A stretch of DNA of 5,859 bases from JBFLVN01 sp040758475 (GTDB lineage Bacteria; JAGRBM01). Positions 1-5,138 of this stretch are shown here, piece after piece. The DNA is taken from positions 1-5,859 of the forward strand of contig JBFLVN010000231.1 of assembly GCA_040758475.1 (NCBI GenBank), read 5' to 3'. How positions within the stretch are numbered: the first letter of the stretch is position 1; each line of letters opens with the position of its first letter. The notes beneath the pieces are model-generated. The model worked only from the letters and a program-made list of their open reading frames with translations, searched no databases and had not been told where the DNA came from. The position numbers were made by a program, and so were the translations under genes.

Positions 1-707
1 GCGTAGCCACGCGGCTTCAAATTGGTCCTTCGCATGAACTCGGAAGAGAGGATGAAGCTCCACACGAGCTTGCGGAAGTAAAAACCGTGCCGTTCGTGGT
101 CTTGCTTGCTGTAACCGGCCGTCAAATCCTCAAGTTCGCGAAGCCGGGCGTCGAAGAAGATGCAGAAGCGCGGGAAAGCCCATGCCAAGGCCGCCTCGTG
201 CACGTAGGCGATGGTCGTCTCGGATTCTCCTTCGAGGCCATGATCGATTTCATCAAAAGGGGTCCGGTAGACTTGCAGGTCGTATACCAGGTCGGTGACG
301 TATTGCCGAAAAATCCGGTCGATCGATTCCTTGCGCCGCCACAGGAGATGCAACTGGTCGATCCGCTCACGCAAGCCGGAAGCGTTGCCGGTACGCAAGA
401 GGTTGCTGAAGTCGTAAACGTCGTCGCGGAAAGACAGCTTTCCGCTGCCGGGCAAAGGAGGGCCGTCGTCCCGCCGCTGCCCGAACGGTGGATGGGGGGC
501 GTAGGCGGCGCGGCCGAGGCAGCACGGGGAGTCGCGGACCCAAACGGTCACGTTCTCGACGCGCGTTTCCTGGGGCAGGTTCATGCCGTCGGGAAGGGCC
601 ACCACGAGGGTATGGGTCGTCGTCTCGACGACCCTGAAGGGCAAGGGCCGGCCAGCGAGGATCAACTCGCCCCGCACAGCCACTTCCGCAGGCCGCAGCT
701 GCGTCAT
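1..707 (-). CDS. PilZ-like segment plus class I methyltransferase, partial (3' end outside window)
   Basis: The reading frame is open from an ATG at 707 to the window edge: 235 complete codons plus a final GC, which must encode Ala. Residues about 8-70 form a beta-rich segment resembling the degenerate PilZ-like N-terminus of proteins annotated as 'extracellular factor (EF) 3-hydroxypalmitic acid methyl ester biosynthesis'. I see no canonical RxxxR or D/NxSxxG c-di-GMP motif in it. Residues about 110-225 are a charged, helical linker. The visible end, residues 224-235 (FMRRTNLKPRGY, then Ala), matches the KPxGYAGD entry into the class I SAM-methyltransferase domain of that family as I remember it. 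The SAM-binding domain itself lies outside the window, so catalysis is inferred. It follows the STAS-like gene after 4 bases and is the last visible gene of the operon. The ATG has no good Shine-Dalgarno; an in-frame TTG at 731-729, inside the preceding gene, is an alternative start. Confidence 0.62.
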   Translation of the reverse strand, partial: MTQLRPAEVAVRGELILAGRPLPFRVVETTTHTLVVALPDGMNLPQETRVENVTVWVRDSPCCLGRAAYAPHPPFGQRRDDGPPLPGSGKLSFRDDVYDFSNLLRTGNASGLRERIDQLHLLWRRKESIDRIFRQYVTDLVYDLQVYRTPFDEIDHGLEGESETTIAYVHEAALAWAFPRFCIFFDARLRELEDLTAGYSKQDHERHGFYFRKLVWSFILSSEFMRRTNLKPRGY

Positions 708-711
708 GGCT

Positions 712-1077
712 TCATACCGAACAGATTTCAACCCGTTTGTCATCGGTCTCGAAGATTTCAAGGGCCGTGAAGCTGAGTTCCTGCCAGCGGAGCTTGCTGT
801 CGTACATGACCGTAACGCGCACGTCTCCGCGTTGCGCCATGGAAAGGATGCGAATGAGCGGTGTGATGGTCGATGAATTCATGTACTCCAGGTTCCGAAA
901 ATCGATGATCACCCGTTTGGCCTCGCGAACGCCCTGGTCCAGGGCCTTCATAAGGACCGGCAGGACGAACGCGGCAGGGTCGCGGGCCGTGCTCTTGCCC
1001 CGCCAGGTGAGCACCACATCTTGCGCGGCGGCCAGCTCGAGCGTGAGGCCGTTCTCCGTGAAACTTTCACTGATCAT
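712..1077 (-). CDS. STAS-like regulator (Slr1659-type, anti-sigma-factor-antagonist-like)
   Basis: This 121-residue cytoplasmic protein has a single STAS-like fold. Beta strands surround residues 54-70 (KRVIIDFRNLEYMNSSTIT), which carry the NSS motif (67-69) at the position of the phosphorylatable serine of SpoIIAA/RsbV-type antagonists. The C-terminal part (residues about 86-110, with RWQ..SF..L) resembles the cyanobacterial Slr1659 family better than classical RsbV. The inferred role is to bind the HATPase protein encoded just upstream, with binding controlled by the state of Ser68 or Ser69. The ATG start is well supported: a strong AAGGAGGA (1091-1084) lies 6 bases upstream, inside the 18-base gap after the HATPase gene. 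The stop is 4 bases before the next gene. No sigma factor gene is visible, so its target is unknown. Confidence 0.75.
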   Translation of the reverse strand: MISESFTENGLTLELAAAQDVVLTWRGKSTARDPAAFVLPVLMKALDQGVREAKRVIIDFRNLEYMNSSTITPLIRILSMAQRGDVRVTVMYDSKLRWQELSFTALEIFETDDKRVEICSV

Positions 1078-1083
1078 GCGCCG

Positions 1084-1091
1084 TCCTCCTT
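1084..1091 (-). promoter_or_regulatory. Strong Shine-Dalgarno of the STAS-like gene
   Basis: Read on the minus strand this is AAGGAGGA, 6 bases before ATG 1077. It is the best ribosome-binding site of the operon and lies entirely within the 18-base gap after the HATPase gene, so the STAS-like protein may be made in excess of its partner. Confidence 0.8.
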
Positions 1092-1095
1092 CCAG

Positions 1096-1635
1096 TCACG
1101 ACAGTTGGTGGACCGCCGACACGGCTAGCGTACTATCCTCGGTCACGAAGAAATCGAGGAGCGCCTGGCCTTCGTAAGCGACCCGCACCAGACCGAGACC
1201 GCTCTCCGCGGACGTGAGAGACACCAAAGAGACCACCTTGAGGCGTTCCACGTACGCCTGAAACGGATCCTGAAAACCCCGGATCCACTGCACCATCGCG
1301 TCGAGCCTGCGCAGGTCCACGGTGGCTTCGGGAGCAACCGGATTGCGCACCTCGACGACGATACGGCGGGGTTGCAGAGCGACCGACAAAATGACGTTCT
1401 GTCCGGGCCGGCCGTTGCCGTAATCGCCGTATTTAATGGCGTTTTCGGCGAGCTCGCTAGCGGTCATCACCACCGCCTGGCAGGTGTCCCGATTGCATCC
1501 ATTCCCGTCGAGAAACGCCGAGACGGCATCCCGGATGGAATCGAGTTCATCCCAATGGGGAGCGACCTGGAGGTTCAGAGTGGACATGCGATGAGCAATC
1601 CCTCGATTCGGCCGGCGCCCGCCGGCGCGCGTCAT
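1096..1635 (-). CDS. RsbW/Slr1658-like HATPase regulator
   Basis: This is a 179-residue single-domain protein of the GHKL/HATPase_c_2 type used in partner-switch signalling. The N box is visible as E61-L-A-E-N65-A-I-K-Y, and a GLGL segment (146-149) stands where the G2 box belongs. The usual DxGxG G1 box is replaced by V-R-N98-P-V-A-P, an Asn-Pro variant I associate with the Slr1658-type family rather than RsbW. Residues 120-150 (FQDP..AY...SGLGL) also fit that family. It probably binds the STAS-like protein encoded next; whether it binds or hydrolyses ATP is open. Two starts compete. ATG 1635 overlaps the preceding stop as ATGA and has GAGGGG 8 bases upstream. ATG 1587, giving a 163-residue protein beginning MSTLNLQV, has GAGGGA 11 bases upstream and removes an Arg-rich leader that looks unconserved. 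I list the coupled start but the shorter form is quite possible. Confidence 0.75.
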   Translation of the reverse strand: MTRAGGRRPNRGIAHRMSTLNLQVAPHWDELDSIRDAVSAFLDGNGCNRDTCQAVVMTASELAENAIKYGDYGNGRPGQNVILSVALQPRRIVVEVRNPVAPEATVDLRRLDAMVQWIRGFQDPFQAYVERLKVVSLVSLTSAESGLGLVRVAYEGQALLDFFVTEDSTLAVSAVHQLS

Positions 1636-2603
1636 CTACCCGTCCCCTCGCGGGCGATTACGCTCACGAGAGGATTCCGGGATATGTTTTCGTAAGCAAC
1701 GACCCTTCCTTTTGCAGATTGCTTGACATGCACCAAGGCGGCGTCGGCGCGCCGAAAGACGTCCTCCACCGTCTCGTTTCCGCCGTTGTAGGCCGCCACA
1801 CCGGCCGAGAGCCCACAAGGAATTTCCTTCCCATCGCAGACGAACGGATTCGAACCAATCCGCCCCACAATATGCTCGGCCACGATGAGCGCCTCGTGAC
1901 TGTCCGCGCGCGGGAGAAGGACGACGAATTCGTCGCCCCCGTAACGGAAGGCGTAATCGGAGAGGCGTACGCCCGACTGCAACAGGTTGGCAGCCTGACA
2001 GAGCACTTTGGACCCGACATCGTGGCCGAAACGGGTGTTGATGATTCTGAGGTCGTCGATATCGAACACGCCCAGCGCGTACTTTTCGCCGAGCCGCTTG
2101 GCCCGAGCATGTTCTCGCGGCAGGATTTCATCGAAGTGACGCCGGTTGTAGAGACCAGTGAGGGCGTCCCGGACGGCGCGCCTATAGAGGGTGGCGGCTT
2201 GGGTTCGCGCTTCGGCGAGAACCGCCTGCTGGATCAGAGCGACGTTGCGGCCGAGCCGGACATTGCGCACGGCGCAACGCAAGCTCGTCTCAACGAACGC
2301 GGCAGGCCAGCGCAAATCGACGAAGCCGTCCACTTCCGCCGCAAGTGGCTTGATGTCCTGTTCACGGGTTGTTTCGTCGATGGCCAGCAGGACCGGGATC
2401 GTATTGCCGCCGCCCGTCTGGAGAAGGCGGGCCGCGGTGCTCAGGAAGGCCGCCTCTTGCTGGGGCCACAGCAGAACAGCGTCGAAACCCTCAAAGGCAT
2501 CCAGCAAGGTTTCCATGGGCGGCGCCCGAACGATTTCAAACGTCGGCAAGTGCCAGGCGGGAATGACTCGGCTCACCGGCGCTACAGCCAGCACACGGTC
2601 CAT
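1632..2603 (-). CDS. GGDEF-domain protein with degenerate receiver-like N-terminus (putative diguanylate cyclase)
   Basis: The GGDEF domain makes c-di-GMP from two GTP, if active. The protein is 323 residues from ATG 2603. Residues 1-115 look like a receiver domain that has lost its phosphorylation site: no acidic pair after the first strand, and Trp46 (DAVLLWP) where the phospho-acceptor Asp is expected. A helical linker (about 117-145) leads to the GGDEF domain (about 146-310). Its LTGLYNRRHF start, FDIDD (180-184, with metal-ligand Asp181), YGGDEF (GGDEF at 222-226), inhibitory RxxD (RLSD, 213-216) five residues before it, and C-terminal K294 and R300 are all present. Odd: by alignment with PleD, Asp336 is Thr190 and the guanine-contacting Asp344 is Ser198. 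I chose ATG 2603 because AAAGGGGG lies 4 bases upstream and the receiver-like fold begins right there; a TTG at 2642 would add 13 residues. It is the first gene of the operon. Confidence 0.85.
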   Translation of the reverse strand: MDRVLAVAPVSRVIPAWHLPTFEIVRAPPMETLLDAFEGFDAVLLWPQQEAAFLSTAARLLQTGGGNTIPVLLAIDETTREQDIKPLAAEVDGFVDLRWPAAFVETSLRCAVRNVRLGRNVALIQQAVLAEARTQAATLYRRAVRDALTGLYNRRHFDEILPREHARAKRLGEKYALGVFDIDDLRIINTRFGHDVGSKVLCQAANLLQSGVRLSDYAFRYGGDEFVVLLPRADSHEALIVAEHIVGRIGSNPFVCDGKEIPCGLSAGVAAYNGGNETVEDVFRRADAALVHVKQSAKGRVVAYENISRNPLVSVIAREGTGR

Positions 2604-2607
2604 CACG

Positions 2608-2615
2608 CCCCCTTT
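2608..2615 (-). promoter_or_regulatory. Shine-Dalgarno of the GGDEF gene
   Basis: Read on the minus strand this is AAAGGGGG, 4 bases before ATG 2603. It decides in favour of that ATG over the in-frame TTG at 2642, which has no comparable site. Confidence 0.6.
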
Positions 2616-2653
2616 CGCCAGCACGTCGAACGTTTCAGTCAACTACATTTGCC

Positions 2654-2958
2654 CATTGTTGCCAATCATTTTCTGTAGTTTTCATCACAACTTGCACCAC
2701 CCGCGCCGCGCTCCGTCCGCGTAGCGATCCATGCTTTTTTTGCAGGAATTAAATGTGACAAATGGCGAAAAGCTCTTTGAGTAAGAGGGTTTAGGGCACT
2801 AGTTTCCGGATGGAGAACGCGATAAGCGGCGAATTCATACATTGTTCTACAAAATGTGACGACGGCATCAAATCGGCTAAAACCCATTGTTTTTAACTGG
2901 TTACATTCGATCCTGCCCTGTCGCTATTCAGGAATTGAACGTTTGGCTCTAAACAATG
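2654..2958. repeat. Four dispersed copies of heptamer CATTGTT
   Basis: CATTGTT occurs on the plus strand at 2654-2660, 2840-2846 and 2885-2891, and inverted (AACAATG) at 2952-2958. The first and third copies extend to a shared nonamer, CCCATTGTT (2652-2660 and 2883-2891). Four copies of a 7-mer in about 300 bases is far more than chance predicts, and all lie in the divergent promoter region. They could be binding sites for one regulator. The distances between successive copies (186, 45 and 67 bases) are irregular. Confidence 0.4.
2751..2860 (+). repeat. 9-bp direct repeat AAATGTGAC
   Basis: AAATGTGAC is present at 2751-2759 and 2852-2860, 101 bases apart. It resembles one half of a CRP-family site (TGTGA), but neither copy has the matching inverted half, so it is listed only as a repeat. 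Confidence 0.35.
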
Positions 2959-2983
2959 CGGAATCCCTCTCTCCGCATCTTTT
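2956..2983 (+). terminator. Possible intrinsic terminator or attenuator hairpin
   Basis: The arms ATGCGGA (2956-2962) and TCCGCAT (2972-2978) pair perfectly over 7 bp around a 9-base loop. They are followed by C and four T residues (2980-2983). The T tract is short, and no plus-strand gene ends upstream, so the hairpin may instead end an unannotated short transcript or act within the leader of the downstream O-methyltransferase mRNA. Confidence 0.35.
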
Positions 2984-3276
2984 ACGGGGTGCCCCTACCC
3001 CTGCGCTTTTCCTCCTCTTGACGAGGCAAGGGGCATGAGTATTTCTGTATAAAACAGACCGCGATGGTACGGGCGCGATGTGGAATGCACTTTTACACCC
3101 AATGAAACCCAACTGATACCACCGCTACGGGAATCTGGGCGCCCGCGCTGGCGAGCCACGTACGCCAACGTTGTAAGCCGCAAGAACGTTTGCAAAAAAA
3201 TCCCTAAACGGACTCACTAAGCTCGCCCCGTAGTTGAAAAACACAAAAAGGTCCGCCAAAACCAATCCGGTCTTCC

Positions 3277-3284
3277 AAGGAGGT
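3277..3284 (+). promoter_or_regulatory. Shine-Dalgarno of the O-methyltransferase gene
   Basis: AAGGAGGT lies 6 bases before ATG 3291, a near-perfect anti-16S match. It fixes the start there rather than at the in-frame TTG at 3234. Confidence 0.85.
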
Positions 3285-3290
3285 ACCGGC

Positions 3291-4319
3291 ATGTCTTCCC
3301 CCCTTGATCCCTCTCAAATTATTCAAATCGGCTTTGGCTTCTGGCCGTCCAAGGTTCTTCTTAGCGCCGTGGAACTCGAACTGTTTACCAAACTGGGCAG
3401 CGAATCCCTTTCGGCACAGGAACTGGGAAAGCGCCTGGAAATGCACCCTCGCGGTTTTTATGACTTCTTTGACAGTCTGGTAGCCCTTGGGCTCCTCGCC
3501 CGAGAAGGCACCGGTGAAAAGGGCCGATACAAGAACACGCCCCAGACGGCGCTCTTTTTGGACAAGAACAAGCCCGAGAGCTACGTGGGCGGTATTCTTG
3601 AAATGCTAAACGCCCGCCTCTACCGCTTCTGGGGAGACCTGACCGAAGCCCTTAAAACCGGCAAACCGCAAAACGAAATCAAGCACACCGGCGCCGCGAT
3701 GTTCGACGAACTCTACCGGTCGCCCGAACGCCTCGAACAGTTCATGAACGCCATGGCCGGAATTTCACGGGGAAATTTCCAGGCCCTCGCCGAAAAATTC
3801 GATTTTTCGAAATACAAAACCCTCTGCGACGTGGGTGGAGCTACGGGCCTTCTTTCCATTTTGACCGCCAAGCAGCACGGCCACCTTCAGTGCAAAAGCT
3901 TCGATTTGCCCGTGGTTCAGCCCATCGCCAAACGGCACATCGGAAAAGCGGGTTTGAATGGCCGGGTGGAAGCCGTGGCCGGGGATTTCTTCAAGGAAGG
4001 ACTTCCCAAAGCCGACGTCATTACGATGGGCATGATCCTGCACGACTGGAACCTGGAAGGGAAAAAGCGGCTTATCCGGCTCGCCTACGACGCCCTTCCC
4101 CCGGGTGGGGCCTTCGTGGCGATCGAGAACCTCATCGACGACGCCCGGCGGGAAAACGCTTTCGGCCTGGGAATGTCGCTCAATATGCTGATCGAATTCG
4201 GAGATGCTTTCGATTACACGGGCGCCGACTTCGCCGGTTGGTGCAAAGAAATAGGCTTCAAGAAAACCGAAGTCCTGCACTTAAACGGCCCCTGCAGCGC
4301 GGCCATCGCGTACAAGTGA
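3291..4319 (+). CDS. SAM-dependent O-methyltransferase (hydroxyneurosporene/COMT-like)
   Basis: This 342-residue cytoplasmic enzyme transfers a methyl group from S-adenosylmethionine, probably to a hydroxyl on a small molecule; the substrate cannot be told from sequence. Residues about 8-95 form the winged-helix dimerisation domain typical of plant COMT, CrtF and ASMT-type enzymes (AVELELFTKLG, then ALGLLAREG). The Rossmann domain follows: SAM motif DVGGATG (180-186), the ribose-binding acidic loop at SFDLP (203-207), GDFF (231-234), and HDW (251-253), whose His251 is the expected catalytic base. VAIEN (276-280) supplies the usual strand-end Glu279. Length and order are normal for the family, with no sign of truncation. 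It stands alone as a transcript: upstream lies the long divergent region, and downstream is a convergent hydrolase gene 33 bases away. No partner genes (carotenoid, quinone or polyketide pathway) are visible to suggest a pathway. Confidence 0.88.
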   Translation: MSSPLDPSQIIQIGFGFWPSKVLLSAVELELFTKLGSESLSAQELGKRLEMHPRGFYDFFDSLVALGLLAREGTGEKGRYKNTPQTALFLDKNKPESYVGGILEMLNARLYRFWGDLTEALKTGKPQNEIKHTGAAMFDELYRSPERLEQFMNAMAGISRGNFQALAEKFDFSKYKTLCDVGGATGLLSILTAKQHGHLQCKSFDLPVVQPIAKRHIGKAGLNGRVEAVAGDFFKEGLPKADVITMGMILHDWNLEGKKRLIRLAYDALPPGGAFVAIENLIDDARRENAFGLGMSLNMLIEFGDAFDYTGADFAGWCKEIGFKKTEVLHLNGPCSAAIAYK

Positions 4320-4334
4320 TCATTGGGGGTAGAC

Positions 4335-4349
4335 AAACTTTTCAAGTTT
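4335..4349. terminator. Weak inverted repeat between convergent genes
   Basis: AAACTT (4335-4340) and AAGTTT (4344-4349) form a perfect 6-bp, AT-rich stem with a TTC loop in the 33-base gap between two convergent genes. The position suits a shared terminator, but the stem is weak and there is no clear T tract on either side. Confidence 0.25.
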
Positions 4350-4352
4350 CCA

Positions 4353-5072
4353 TCAAACGTGTTTTGCAAAAAAGGTGAGCATCCGCTCCCAGCTGTCTTC
4401 CGATTCGTCGCGGCAATAACCCCCTTTGAGGGGGCCAAGTTTGCCAAGTTGAAAGAGAAGACCCGGTTGATCCTCTGTGAAATAGGAATGCCCGGCACCC
4501 GGATAAACTTTGAACTCATGAGGGATGCCCGACCTCTTTAGGGCTTTTTCGAGACCCGGCCACGCCTGGCGCATCACGGCGTCCCGGCCGCCGTAACTGG
4601 CGATGACCGGGCAACTCTGTTCGATCTTCTCCAAATAGGCCGGGCTCATCCCATAGTAAGGCGCGCTCGCTTTGATGCCTGAGGTAAGGGCAAGAAGAAG
4701 GGCGAACCCGCCTCCCATGCAAAAACCGGCCACCGCGAGCCTGTCCGGATTGACACTCGCCTGTTCCCTCAAAAAAGCCTTGGCCGATTCGAGATCGTTC
4801 AGGGCTTCTCCCTTACCCGTGACCATCGCGGTCATGGTGCGCGCCACACAGAGGGGCTTGGAGCCCGGCTTGTCGAAAAGATTGGGAGCCAATGCGACGT
4901 ACCCGTTTTCGGCAAAACGCCGGAGGACGGGCCGGATGTTTTCCACGAGGCCCGTCGCCTCGTGGATGACGAGAACTCCCGGGGACGCCGCCGCGCCATT
5001 GGTGGGCGCGCAGAGCCAGCCGCGCATATCCTTGCCCGATCCGGTCGGAAAACGAATATCCTGGATTTCCAT
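4353..5072 (-). CDS. Dienelactone hydrolase family alpha/beta hydrolase
   Basis: This is a 239-residue alpha/beta hydrolase, the normal length for the dienelactone hydrolase family, with no signal peptide. The family's cysteine triad is complete: Cys118 in the nucleophile elbow GFCMGG (116-121), Asp164 in YGGRD (160-164) and His195 in GAGHSY (192-197). Glu38 in VIHEATGL corresponds to the Glu that gates the nucleophile in classical DLH. The classical reaction is hydrolysis of dienelactone to maleylacetate, but most genomic members of this family act on unknown esters or lactones, and no aromatic-degradation genes lie nearby. The ATG 5072 start is supported by GAGGGGGAG (5085-5077) ending 4 bases upstream. 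The gene is convergent with the O-methyltransferase and divergent from the cysteine-rich protein gene, from which it is separated by a 66-base promoter region. Confidence 0.9.
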   Translation of the reverse strand: MEIQDIRFPTGSGKDMRGWLCAPTNGAAASPGVLVIHEATGLVENIRPVLRRFAENGYVALAPNLFDKPGSKPLCVARTMTAMVTGKGEALNDLESAKAFLREQASVNPDRLAVAGFCMGGGFALLLALTSGIKASAPYYGMSPAYLEKIEQSCPVIASYGGRDAVMRQAWPGLEKALKRSGIPHEFKVYPGAGHSYFTEDQPGLLFQLGKLGPLKGGYCRDESEDSWERMLTFFAKHV

Positions 5073-5103
5073 TGGTCTCCCCCTCGGAAGAGGCTCAAGT
5101 GGG

Positions 5104-5132
5104 TTTAAGACTAGATCATCTCGCTCTATGAT
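5104..5132 (+). promoter_or_regulatory. Candidate sigma70-type promoter for the cysteine-rich protein
   Basis: TTTAAG (5104-5109, 3/6 match to the -35 consensus), a 17-base spacer and TATGAT (5127-5132, 5/6 match to the -10 consensus) form a plausible promoter. Transcription would be expected to start near 5138-5140, which coincides with the ATG at 5139. Confidence 0.45.
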
Positions 5133-5138
5133 GCAGCC

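Larger units (their letters stand above)
2604..3290. other. Long divergent intergenic region
   Basis: These 687 bases separate the minus-strand signalling operon from the plus-strand methyltransferase gene. They are visibly AT-richer than the genes around them. Short open frames occur on both strands, but none has a plausible Shine-Dalgarno, a recognisable domain or a coding-like composition. The region must hold both promoters, though I could not fix either with confidence. For the operon, TTTAAT (2753-2748, minus strand) is a possible -10 box without a clear -35. The repeats and the hairpin inside the region are listed separately. No tRNA, c-di-GMP riboswitch or SAM/SAH riboswitch consensus was recognised. 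Confidence 0.75.

Noticed and set aside
87..770. Long plus-strand open frame of 227 codons
   Set aside because: It lies opposite the PilZ-like/methyltransferase frame and the end of the STAS-like gene, in GC-rich DNA where antisense frames stay open by chance. Its translation has no recognisable domain.
2604..2642. Extension of the GGDEF protein to a TTG at 2642
   Set aside because: The ATG at 2603 has a well-placed AAAGGGGG, and the receiver-like fold begins immediately after it.
1719..2678. Plus-strand open frame of 319 codons
   Set aside because: It is the antisense shadow of the GGDEF gene, whose motifs on the other strand are unambiguous.
2666..2887. Minus-strand open frame of 73 codons upstream of the signalling operon
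   Set aside because: It has an ATG but no Shine-Dalgarno and no recognisable domain, and it covers the repeat-containing, AT-richer intergenic region.
3044..3058. Inverted repeat TCTGT-N5-ACAGA resembling a LexA box
   Set aside because: The gammaproteobacterial LexA box needs CTGT-N8-ACAG. Here only five bases separate the arms, and no SOS gene is adjacent.
3168..3190. Two AACGTT palindromes (3168-3173 and 3185-3190) followed by a run of A
   Set aside because: A stem is possible, but the run is A rather than T on the plus strand, and on the minus strand the T run comes before the stem, so it does not act as an intrinsic terminator.
3234..3290. Extension of the O-methyltransferase to a TTG at 3234
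   Set aside because: The added residues look unstructured, and the near-perfect AAGGAGGT sits exactly in front of the ATG at 3291.
2604..3290. c-di-GMP, SAM/SAH or cobalamin riboswitch upstream of the O-methyltransferase or the GGDEF operon
   Set aside because: None of the conserved core segments of these classes could be found by eye on either strand.
3765..4280. Minus-strand open frame of 171 codons
   Set aside because: It lies wholly inside the O-methyltransferase gene on the opposite strand, and that gene has complete family motifs.
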